Assembly: GCA_965262315.1 (NCBI GenBank)
Contig: CBDHFJ010000042.1
Location: forward strand, 1 to 33,044
From: JBCCFK01 sp965262315
GTDB lineage: Bacteria; Actinomycetota; Acidimicrobiia; Acidimicrobiales; UBA8592
DNA: 33,044 nucleotides
Reading direction: 5' to 3'
Each line of letters begins with the position of its first letter. Within the stretch, counting starts at the first letter, position 1. Below are positions 13,728 to 20,525 of the stretch, piece after piece. Below the pieces are notes generated by a model. The model was not told the DNA's origin. It searched no databases and saw only the letters and a list, made by a program, of their open reading frames with translations. The position numbers and the translations under genes were made by a program.

Positions 13728-14663
13728 TCAGTCCTCGGCGAAGACCTCGGCCGGGATCGTGCCCGACGACGTCTGAGTCATGATCTCGTAGCCGTCGTCA
13801 GTGCACACGATGGTGTGCTCGAACTGCGCGGTGCGGCGACCATCGGCGGTGACGGCGGTCCAGTCGTCGTCCCACAGGTACATGCCGGTGCCGCCGAGGT
13901 TCAGCATGGGCTCGATGGTGAAGCTCATCCCCGTCACGATCTCGGTGGTCGCCCGGCGGTCGTAGTAGTGCGGGATGGCCAACGCCGAGTGGAACTCGGG
14001 GCCGGTGCCGTGCCCGATGAACTCGCGAACCACGGAGAGGTCGTTGGCGTGGGCGTGCTGCTCGATGGCCCGACCGATGTCGTTGACCTTGGAGCCGTTC
14101 CGCACGGTCTCGATACCCAGGTACATGGCGGTCCGGGTCTCGCGGACGAGGTGGCGGGACCAGTCGTCGACCTCGCCCACCAGGAAGGTCACCGACGTGT
14201 CGCCGTGCACACCCTCGTAGAACACGGTCACGTCGATGTTGACGATGTCGCCGTCGCGAAGCTGGCGCGAGTCCGGGATGCCGTGGCAGATGACCTCGTT
14301 GACGGAGGTGCAGACCGACTTGGGGTACCCGCGGTAGTTGAGCGGGCTCGGGTAGGCGCCGAGGCGCACGGTCTCGTCGTGGGCGATCTGGTCGAGCTTG
14401 TCGGTGGTGATGCCGACCTCGACGTGCTTGCCGACGTGCAACAGGACCTCGGCGGCGACGGCGCCGGCCTTGCGCATCGACTCGATCTCGTCGGGTGTGC
14501 GCACCAGCGGCAGCACCGAGGGGCCGGGATCGCCAGTGAGGGCATAGGGCGGGCGCGCGATCTCGCCGGGCACGGAGCGACGAGGGCTCTGCATGCCGGG
14601 CCGCACGGGCGGCTCCGAGACCGGTGCCGCCGGGACCTTCGCCTTACGCTTCCGCTTCGCCAT
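13728..14663 (-). CDS. map: Type I methionine aminopeptidase
   Basis: Removes the initiator Met from nascent proteins. In 311 residues all five metal ligands are visible: Asp144 (NIDVT), Asp155 (HGDTS), His218 (GHGTG), Glu251 (TIEPM) and Glu282 (QFEHT), with His127 in the substrate pocket. The N-terminal 50 residues are a Lys-rich then Pro-rich extension, as in the long actinobacterial type Ic enzymes thought to dock at the ribosome. The ATG at 14663 (MAKRKRKAK) is preferred because TACCCT ends 6 nt upstream; a farther in-frame start exists but would cross that promoter. It is last in a minus-strand run after the hydratase genes. Confidence 0.95.
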   Translation of the reverse strand: MAKRKRKAKVPAAPVSEPPVRPGMQSPRRSVPGEIARPPYALTGDPGPSVLPLVRTPDEIESMRKAGAVAAEVLLHVGKHVEVGITTDKLDQIAHDETVRLGAYPSPLNYRGYPKSVCTSVNEVICHGIPDSRQLRDGDIVNIDVTVFYEGVHGDTSVTFLVGEVDDWSRHLVRETRTAMYLGIETVRNGSKVNDIGRAIEQHAHANDLSVVREFIGHGTGPEFHSALAIPHYYDRRATTEIVTGMSFTIEPMLNLGGTGMYLWDDDWTAVTADGRRTAQFEHTIVCTDDGYEIMTQTSSGTIPAEVFAED

Positions 14664-14669
14664 CGTTCC

Positions 14670-14675
14670 AGGGTA
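14670..14675 (-). promoter_or_regulatory. -10 element TACCCT of leaderless map gene
   Basis: TACCCT on the minus strand, 6 nt before the ATG at 14663; no ribosome site. It gives map its own promoter despite co-directional genes upstream. Confidence 0.5.
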
Positions 14676-14747
14676 CCGGGGTCCTCCCGGTGTGTCGCCC
14701 GCGGCTGGCGGGTCGATCAACCCAGCGTCAGGCCAGGGCCTTCATGC

Positions 14748-14773
14748 CAGGCGATCACCCCAGGCGATCACCC
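14748..14773. repeat. Perfect 13-bp tandem duplication overlapping the MaoC-like stop
   Basis: CAGGCGATCACCC occurs twice back to back. The right copy contains the stop codon of the MaoC-like gene (14768-14770), so the duplication has added a second TGA a few codons on. Likely a replication-slippage event with little effect. Confidence 0.6.
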
Positions 14774-15223
14774 CAAGAACCTGCTGATCGACTCCACGAT
14801 GCAGGCGGGCTTGCCCCCGCCTTCGATCTCGACGGTCACCGTGATGACCGCCTGGGCCCCACCGGGGACCTCGGTGACCTCGGTGACGACGCCGGTGCCA
14901 CGCACCCGAGAACCGACGACCACCGGCGACGGGAACCGCACCTTGTTCACCCCGTAGTTGACGCCCATCGAGATGTTCTCCACCACGATCAGGTCGGGCA
15001 GGAAGAGGTTGGTCAGGGCCAGGGTGAGGTAGCCGTGCCCGATCGTGGCGCCGAAGGGGCCCTCGGCCGCCTTCGCCGGATCGACGTGGATCCACTGGTG
15101 ATCTCCGGTGGCCTCGGCGAACTGGTCGATGCGCTCCTGGGTGATCTCCATCCAGTCGGTGGCACCGAGGTCGGTACCGGCGGCATCGAGCAGAGCGGCG
15201 GGGCTGGCGAAGGTGGTCGGCAT
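14768..15223 (-). CDS. MaoC-like (R)-specific enoyl-CoA hydratase
   Basis: A 151-residue hot-dog-fold hydratase. Seen: the hydratase-2 motif FAEATGDHQWIHVDPAKAAEGPFGATIGHGYLTLAL (about 36-70) with catalytic Asp41 and His46 and the GPFGATIGHG stretch. Usual length of single-domain MaoC proteins is about 150. It hydrates trans-2-enoyl-CoA to (R)-3-hydroxyacyl-CoA in fatty acid or polyester metabolism. The ATG at 15223 follows a TACGTT by 7 nt. It lies 40 nt after an enoyl-CoA hydratase-like gene in the same direction, so both may act on acyl-CoAs. Confidence 0.9.
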   Translation of the reverse strand: MPTTFASPAALLDAAGTDLGATDWMEITQERIDQFAEATGDHQWIHVDPAKAAEGPFGATIGHGYLTLALTNLFLPDLIVVENISMGVNYGVNKVRFPSPVVVGSRVRGTGVVTEVTEVPGGAQAVITVTVEIEGGGKPACIVESISRFLG

Positions 15224-15230
15224 TCCGCCG

Positions 15231-15236
15231 AACGTA
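15231..15236 (-). promoter_or_regulatory. -10 element TACGTT of leaderless MaoC-like gene
   Basis: TACGTT on the minus strand, 7 nt before the ATG at 15223, inside the 40-nt gap after the upstream crotonase gene. Confidence 0.5.
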
Positions 15237-15263
15237 GCCGCTGGTCCTGGGCGGTGACGGCTG

Positions 15264-16031
15264 TCAGCCGGCCTGGTCCCGACCTCGCTCTTGGATGGCC
15301 TCGCGGTTGGCCGCCAACGCGTCTCGGTCGAAGGTCCACGCACGCGAGTAGGCGGACTCTGCAGCCAGCGCCGGCTGATCGACGGGATCGTTGGCTGCCG
15401 AGTACGCGCCCTTGATCGCCGCCAGGTTGGCGGGCGGGATCGTGGCCATGTCGGCCGCCAGTGCTCTGGCGGCAGGCAGCAGCTCGCCGTGGGGTACGAC
15501 CGCGTTGACCAGGCCCCACTCCAGGGCGGTCTGCGCGTCGAGATAGTTGCCGGTGAAGCTGAGCTGGCGGGCCCGACGGATGCCGATGGCCTGGGGCAAC
15601 AACACCGTGAGGCCCCAGCCGGGCATGACACCGACTCGGGCATGGGTATCGGCGAAGCGAGCCCGCTCGGACGCGATCAACAGGTCACACCCGAGCGCCA
15701 GCTCGAACCCGCCGGTGACGGCCGGGCCGTTGACGGCACCGATCAGCGGCTTCGTCAGGCCGCCGAAGGGAAGCCCGTCGGATCCGTCCGCTCCCCCGCC
15801 GAGGCCCTCGGTGCTGATCTGCTTCAGGTCCAGGCCGGCGCAGAACGCGGGATCGGCGCCGGTGAGGATCATCACCGCGACGTTCGGGTCGGCATCGAGC
15901 TCGCGGAGCGCTGCGGGGATCGCCAAACGCAGCTGCGTGTTCAGCGCGTTGCGAGCCTCCGGGCGATTCATGGTCACCACGGCGATGCCGTCGGCGACAT
16001 CGACGAGGACGACGTCTTCGGTGTCGGTCAT
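15264..16031 (-). CDS. Enoyl-CoA hydratase/isomerase (crotonase) family protein
   Basis: A 255-residue crotonase-fold protein acting on acyl-CoA. Seen: NRPEARNALNTQ (22-33), oxyanion-hole segments CAGLDLKQ (64-71) and AVNGPAVTGGFELALGCD (99-116) with Glu110 at the first catalytic glutamate. The second glutamate of true hydratases appears replaced by His130 (FADTHARVGVMPGWG), as in many actinobacterial paralogues, so hydration cannot be assumed. The ATG at 16031 is preceded by CAGGAT with 7-nt spacing, a near-consensus leaderless -10. It is upstream of the MaoC-like gene and probably linked to it in lipid metabolism. Confidence 0.88.
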   Translation of the reverse strand: MTDTEDVVLVDVADGIAVVTMNRPEARNALNTQLRLAIPAALRELDADPNVAVMILTGADPAFCAGLDLKQISTEGLGGGADGSDGLPFGGLTKPLIGAVNGPAVTGGFELALGCDLLIASERARFADTHARVGVMPGWGLTVLLPQAIGIRRARQLSFTGNYLDAQTALEWGLVNAVVPHGELLPAARALAADMATIPPANLAAIKGAYSAANDPVDQPALAAESAYSRAWTFDRDALAANREAIQERGRDQAG

Positions 16032-16101
16032 GGGCTGGATCCTGGCACAGGCCCCGGCCGGGTTTCCTCACGACCGCCGAGGTTCGGACGATCGAGAAGG
16101 C

Positions 16102-16425
16102 ATGGACGTCGACTGGGCACACTCGTTGACACGGTTCGCGGTGCTGCACTGCCCGGAGACGCCCGCCGAGCACGGCCACTGGGAACAGATCCCCGACGAC
16201 GTCGACACCATCGAGATCGCCACGGTCACCTTCCCCCGACCATCGTGGGCTCGTCATCGCCTCGTGGCCGACAACCGGTGGGTCCGCCTGCCGATCCGCC
16301 CCCAGGAGTTCTGGCCGACCACCCTCACCACCCAGCGCGCCGACGGCGAGGTGGCCCAGGTGTGGGCGCGCTCGATCGACGACCCGTCACTGGTCGACGA
16401 CTGGCTCGACGGTGTGGTCGTCTGA
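16102..16425 (+). CDS. Hypothetical protein, 107 residues
   Basis: Begins MDVDWAHSLTRFAVLHCPET, ends SLVDDWLDGVVV, and is rich in Trp, Pro and acidic residues; soluble, with no signal or membrane segment. No family recognised. GAGAAGG lies immediately before the ATG, with too short a spacing for a normal ribosome site, so the start is uncertain. It precedes the ATP-grasp operon by 111 bp on the same strand, but the operon has its own promoter, so a functional link is unproven. Coding is supported by natural composition. Confidence 0.5.
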   Translation: MDVDWAHSLTRFAVLHCPETPAEHGHWEQIPDDVDTIEIATVTFPRPSWARHRLVADNRWVRLPIRPQEFWPTTLTTQRADGEVAQVWARSIDDPSLVDDWLDGVVV

Positions 16426-16524
16426 GCCGCCGACACCCGCCAACAGCCGCGCCGACGCCTGACAGCTCCCTGTCGACGCTGTGAACACCTCGTTTCCCAG
16501 ATGGTGTGCTCGACCGGTGCTGGC

Positions 16525-16530
16525 TACCGT
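16525..16530 (+). promoter_or_regulatory. -10 element TACCGT, promoter of the ATP-grasp/Anbu operon
   Basis: TACCGT followed by 6 nt and the ATG at 16537. It marks the likely transcription start of the four-gene coupled operon that follows. No clear -35. Confidence 0.5.
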
Positions 16531-16536
16531 CGATCC

Positions 16537-17964
16537 ATGGAACCCAGGCCCGGTCACTTCGACGAGATGGTCGGCGACGGAGTCGAGACCCGCGGTCCGT
16601 ACCGCGCCTACCGAGCGTGGTTCGACCAGGAAGAGCCCCGCCGACTCCTGCGGAAGTCACAGGAGGCCGAGGCCCTCTTTCGCCGGACCGGGATCACCTT
16701 CAACGTCTACGGCGAGGCCGAGGCCGACGAGCGCCTGATCCCGTTCGACATCGTGCCCCGCATCATCTCCGGTCGCGAGTGGCGGATGCTCGCCCGTGGC
16801 ATCGATCAGCGGGTGCGGGCAATCAACGCGTTCCTCCACGACATCTACCATCGCCAGGAGATCCTGCGGGCCGGCCGGGTACCCACGCAGCTGATCGCCC
16901 AGAACGAGGCGTTTCTACCCGAGATGATCGGCGTCAGCCCGCCGGGGCTCATCTACACGCACATCGTCGGCATCGACATCGTCCGCACTGACGAGAACGA
17001 GTTCTTCGTGCTCGAGGACAACGCCCGCACCCCGTCCGGGGTGTCGTACATGCTCGAGAACCGGGAGACGATGCTCCAGATGTTCCCCGAGCTGTTCGCC
17101 CGCATCCGAGTCGAACCGGTCGGCAACTATCCGGTGCACCTCCGGCAGTCGCTCATCGAGTGCCGGCCACCCAACCCGGGTCCCGAACCCACGGTGGCGG
17201 TGCTGACGCCGGGCATCCACAACTCGGCCTACTTCGAGCACGCGTTCCTCGCCGATCAGATGGGCGCGGAACTGGTCGAGGGCCAGGACCTGAAGGTGGT
17301 CGATGGCCGAGTCGCCATGCGAACGACGCAGGGCTACCAGCCGATCGACGTGCTCTACCGAAGAGTCGACGACGACTTCCTCGACCCCCTGGTGTTCCGG
17401 CCGGACTCGACCCTCGGTGTCGCGGGGATCATGGATGTGTATCGGGCCGGGAACGTGACCCTGGCGAACGCTCCCGGTACAGGCATCGCCGACGACAAGG
17501 CGATCTACTCCTACATGCCCGAGATCGTGGAGTTCTACACAGGCGAGCAGGCGATCCTGAAGAACGTTCCGACCTGGCGTTGCGGCAAGCCCGACGACCT
17601 CCGCTACGTGCTGGAGCACCTCGATGAACTCGTGGTCAAGGAGGTCCATGGGTCGGGCGGCTACGGGATGCTCGTGGGGCCGGCCGCCTCGAAACGGGAG
17701 ATCTCGACCTTCGCCGCCAAGTTGCGAGAACGCCCGGACAGCTACATCGCCCAGCCGACGCTGGCGCTGTCGTCCACCCCGATCCTCACCAAGAAGGGCC
17801 TCGCGCCCCGCCACGTGGACCTGCGCCCCTTCGTGCTCATGTCACCCGAGCGCGTCCACATCACCCCTGGTGGGCTGACGCGGGTGGCCATGAAACAGGA
17901 CTCCCTCGTGGTCAACTCGAGCCAGGGCGGTGGCACCAAGGACACCTGGGTGCTGTCCCAATGA
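16537..17964 (+). CDS. Circularly permuted ATP-grasp protein (type 2; DUF404/DUF407)
   Basis: A 475-residue member of the circularly permuted ATP-grasp family, predicted to form amide or peptide bonds with ATP. Seen: FNVYGEAEADERLIPFDIVPRII (about 51-73), DNARTPSGVSYMLENRE, TVAVLTPGIHNSAYFEHAFLA, NAPGTGIADDKAIYSYMPEIVEFY, VVKEVHGSGGYGMLVGP, and the C-terminal HITPGGLTRVAMKQDSLVVNSSQGGGTKDTWVL, all diagnostic blocks of this family. Length is typical (about 470). It starts a leaderless operon; its stop overlaps the next start as ATGA. With the alpha-E, transglutaminase and Anbu genes it forms a set proposed to synthesise and degrade a peptide or peptide tag; the substrate is unknown. Confidence 0.93.
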   Translation: MEPRPGHFDEMVGDGVETRGPYRAYRAWFDQEEPRRLLRKSQEAEALFRRTGITFNVYGEAEADERLIPFDIVPRIISGREWRMLARGIDQRVRAINAFLHDIYHRQEILRAGRVPTQLIAQNEAFLPEMIGVSPPGLIYTHIVGIDIVRTDENEFFVLEDNARTPSGVSYMLENRETMLQMFPELFARIRVEPVGNYPVHLRQSLIECRPPNPGPEPTVAVLTPGIHNSAYFEHAFLADQMGAELVEGQDLKVVDGRVAMRTTQGYQPIDVLYRRVDDDFLDPLVFRPDSTLGVAGIMDVYRAGNVTLANAPGTGIADDKAIYSYMPEIVEFYTGEQAILKNVPTWRCGKPDDLRYVLEHLDELVVKEVHGSGGYGMLVGPAASKREISTFAAKLRERPDSYIAQPTLALSSTPILTKKGLAPRHVDLRPFVLMSPERVHITPGGLTRVAMKQDSLVVNSSQGGGTKDTWVLSQ

Positions 17965-18905
17965 TGCTGGGCTCGACCGCCGGCGGGCTGTTCTGGATGT
18001 TCCGCTACCTCGAACGAAGCGAGAACACTGCCCGCCTGCTGGAGGCCGGCCTGCGCATCGCGCTCACCCGGTCGGCGGACGCGTCCGAGGAGTGGGCGTC
18101 GGTCCTGACCACCACGGGGGCGCGCAGCGCGTACGAGGAGGTGCACGACACCTTCGAGGGTCCGGCAACGGTCGACTTCCTGCTGCGCGACGAGCGCAAC
18201 CCGTCGAGCGTGCTCTCGGTGATCGGCGCTGCCCGCCGCAACGCCCGATCGGTGCGGACCGCACTGACCCGAGAGGTGTGGGAGGCCACGAACGAGGCAT
18301 GGATCGCTCTGACCGCAGCGCTGGCGGGACCGGTGCCCACTCGTGATCTGCCGCGGGTATTGGGCCTGATCCGCCAGGAGAGCGCCATCGTGCGGGGCGC
18401 GTTGCACGGCACGATGATGCGCAACGAGATCTACGACTTCGCCCGCCTGGGCACGTTCGTCGAGCGCGCGGACAACACCGCCCGCATCCTCGACGTCAAG
18501 TACTACGTCCTGCTCCCGTCGGCCCTCCACGTCGGCACCCGACTCGACAACGTGCAGTGGGAGACCATCCTGCGCTCGGTCTCGGCACAACGGGCCTACC
18601 GCTGGCAGCACCCGGGCGTCATCAACCCGGCCGGCATCGCCAAGTTCCTGATACTCGATCGGCGGATGCCACGATCGCTCGCCTTCTGCTTCATGAAGAT
18701 CGACGACAACCTGAGATACCTCGCCACGGACTACGGCGAGGAGCTCCCCTGCCACGACCTGTCGGCGAGGCTGCGAGCCAGCGTCGAGGGCCGCTCGATC
18801 TCGTCGATCTTCGACGAAGGCCTCCACGAGTTCCTCCAGCAGCGCATCGCTGACACCCATGCGCTCGCGGCGCGCATCGAACGCGACTACCGGTTCTCCG
18901 AGTGA
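17961..18905 (+). CDS. Alpha-E domain protein (DUF403)
   Basis: A 314-residue all-helical alpha-E protein, the regular partner of circularly permuted ATP-grasp ligases. Seen: the N-terminal MLGSTAGGLFWMFRYLERSENTARLLEAGLRI, the central MRNEIYDFARLGTFVERADNTARILDVKYYVLLP (a duplicated E-R-x-x-N-T-A-R pattern), and the closing SISSIFDEGLHEFLQQRI. The family's repeated ERxxNTAR helices are present twice, consistent with its internal duplication. No enzymatic residues are known; it may hold the substrate for the ligase. The ATG at 17961 overlaps the ligase stop, and its own stop overlaps the next GTG (GTGA), so all are co-translated. Confidence 0.92.
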   Translation: MMLGSTAGGLFWMFRYLERSENTARLLEAGLRIALTRSADASEEWASVLTTTGARSAYEEVHDTFEGPATVDFLLRDERNPSSVLSVIGAARRNARSVRTALTREVWEATNEAWIALTAALAGPVPTRDLPRVLGLIRQESAIVRGALHGTMMRNEIYDFARLGTFVERADNTARILDVKYYVLLPSALHVGTRLDNVQWETILRSVSAQRAYRWQHPGVINPAGIAKFLILDRRMPRSLAFCFMKIDDNLRYLATDYGEELPCHDLSARLRASVEGRSISSIFDEGLHEFLQQRIADTHALAARIERDYRFSE

Positions 18906-19714
18906 CGGCGCGGGCCATGCGAGTCTCGATCGACCACACCACCACCTACGTCTTCGAGCGGCCGATCGCCGGCGCCCTCCAGGAGCTGCGACTGACTCCT
19001 CGCGACAGCCAGGGACAACGCGTCGAACAGTGGGAGATCCACGTGGAGGGCGGCCGGGAAGAGGTGACCTTTGCCGACCACCACGCCAACAGGGTCACGT
19101 TGATCTCGCTCGAGAGCGGGGTCGAACGCGCCGTGGTCCGCTCGGTCGGGGTGGTCGAGACCACCGACACCCACGGGATCACCGGTCGATACGGCCTGGC
19201 GCCCGCGTGGCTGTACCGCCGGTCGACCGAGCTGACCACGGCCGGACCTGGCGTCCAGTCGATCGTGGAGGACTTCGACGAGGACTGGACAGACCCCATC
19301 GCCCGAATGCACGCGCTCAGCGCCCACATCCGGGCGGCCATCGCCTACGAGCCCGGCTGGACACATGCGGCGACCACGGCCGAGGATGCCGTCGCCGCGG
19401 GCCGTGGGGTCTGCCAGGACCACAGCCACACGTTCCTGGCGGCCGCCCGGAAGCTGGGCGTGGCCGGGCGCTACGTCAGCGGCTACCTCGTCGTCGACGA
19501 CGAACCCGACCAGCCGGCCATGCACGCGTGGGCCGAGGTCTGGATCGACGACCTGGGTTGGCTGGGCCTCGACGTCTCCAACGGGGTCAGCCCGGACGAG
19601 CGGTACGTCCGCTTGGCGGTGGGACTCGACTACCGCGAAGCTGCGCCCGTGTCGGGCATCCGGTACGGCGAGGGCGACGAGCAGCTGGACGTCGCCGTCC
19701 AGATCCAACAGTGA
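18902..19714 (+). CDS. Transglutaminase-like cysteine protease family protein
   Basis: A 270-residue transglutaminase-like protein. An N-terminal beta region (about 6-90: MRVSIDHTTTYVFERP) precedes the catalytic core with Cys171 in GRGVCQDHSH, His208 in AMHAWAEVWI and Asp224 in LGLDVSNG, a complete triad. Bacterial homologues in this gene set are predicted peptidases or peptide-transfer enzymes. The GTG at 18902 overlaps the alpha-E stop; an ATG at 18917 (MRVSIDH) matches the family's usual N-terminus and is a plausible alternative. Cytosolic, as no signal peptide is visible. It probably hydrolyses or transfers what the ATP-grasp enzyme ligates; this is inference from conserved context. Confidence 0.92.
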   Translation: MTARAMRVSIDHTTTYVFERPIAGALQELRLTPRDSQGQRVEQWEIHVEGGREEVTFADHHANRVTLISLESGVERAVVRSVGVVETTDTHGITGRYGLAPAWLYRRSTELTTAGPGVQSIVEDFDEDWTDPIARMHALSAHIRAAIAYEPGWTHAATTAEDAVAAGRGVCQDHSHTFLAAARKLGVAGRYVSGYLVVDDEPDQPAMHAWAEVWIDDLGWLGLDVSNGVSPDERYVRLAVGLDYREAAPVSGIRYGEGDEQLDVAVQIQQ

Positions 19715-19739
19715 CCGTCAGAGGAGGCATCGAGCACCC

Positions 19740-20471
19740 ATGACCTACTGCGTCGGACTCCGCCTCGACCGCGGCCTGGTGTTCATGGCAGACACCCGGA
19801 CGAACTCCGGAGTCGACAACATCTCGACCTACCGGAAACTGCACACCTGGTCGCGGGCAGGCGACCGAGCCGTGGTCCTGCTGACGGCCGGCAACCTCGC
19901 GACCTCGCAGTCGGTCGTCAGCCTGCTGGACGAACGCTCGAAGGCCCCCGCCGACCGCAAGCCCTCACTCTTCGAAGCGCCCACGATGTTCCAGGTCGCC
20001 CGCCTCGTCGGCCAGACCCTCAAGGAGGTCATCGCGACCCACGCCGACGAAGGTCAGCAGGCGGAAGCCACGTTCAACAGCACGATGATCGTCGGCGGCC
20101 AGATCGGGGACATGGAGCCTCGGCTGTTCCTGATCTACCCCGAGGGCAACTTCATCGAGGCGTCTGCCGAAACGCCGTTCCTCCAGATCGGCGAGACCAA
20201 GTACGGCAAGCCCATTCTGGTCCGCGCCTACGACCCAACCATGTCGTTCGAGGACGCTGTCAAGCTCCTGATGGTGTCGTTCGACTCCACGCTCAAGGCG
20301 AACCTCTCGGTGGGGATGCCGCTGGACCTGCTGGTGTACGAGGACGGTGCCCTCGACCTGGCGGAGCCGGTTCGGATCTCCGACGGCGACGAGTACTACC
20401 GGCAGATCTCGTCGGGTTGGGGCGACGCCCTCCGCAGCGCCTTCCAGTCACTGCCCGACTTCTCGTTCTGA
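19740..20471 (+). CDS. Anbu-type proteasome-like peptidase (bacterial proteasome homologue)
   Basis: A 243-residue Ntn-hydrolase of the Anbu (ancestral beta-subunit) family. The N-terminus MTYCVGLRLDRGLVFMADTRTN gives Thr2 as nucleophile after Met removal, with Asp18 and Lys33 completing the proteasome-type Thr-Asp-Lys centre. Further blocks: STYRKLHTW, TAGNLATSQSVVSLL, FNSTMIVGGQIG and LSVGMPLDLLVYEDGAL. Homologues assemble into helical, lock-washer-like oligomers rather than closed 20S barrels (established for solved structures). It ends the coupled operon, 25 nt after the transglutaminase stop; GAGGAGG lies about 14 nt upstream of the ATG. Anbu is better known from proteobacteria and cyanobacteria than from actinobacteria. 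Confidence 0.93.
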   Translation: MTYCVGLRLDRGLVFMADTRTNSGVDNISTYRKLHTWSRAGDRAVVLLTAGNLATSQSVVSLLDERSKAPADRKPSLFEAPTMFQVARLVGQTLKEVIATHADEGQQAEATFNSTMIVGGQIGDMEPRLFLIYPEGNFIEASAETPFLQIGETKYGKPILVRAYDPTMSFEDAVKLLMVSFDSTLKANLSVGMPLDLLVYEDGALDLAEPVRISDGDEYYRQISSGWGDALRSAFQSLPDFSF

Positions 20472-20525
20472 CGTGGAAAAGCGGCCACAATGGCCGCGAC
20501 CGGACGTCCAGCAGGGGGAGGGAAC

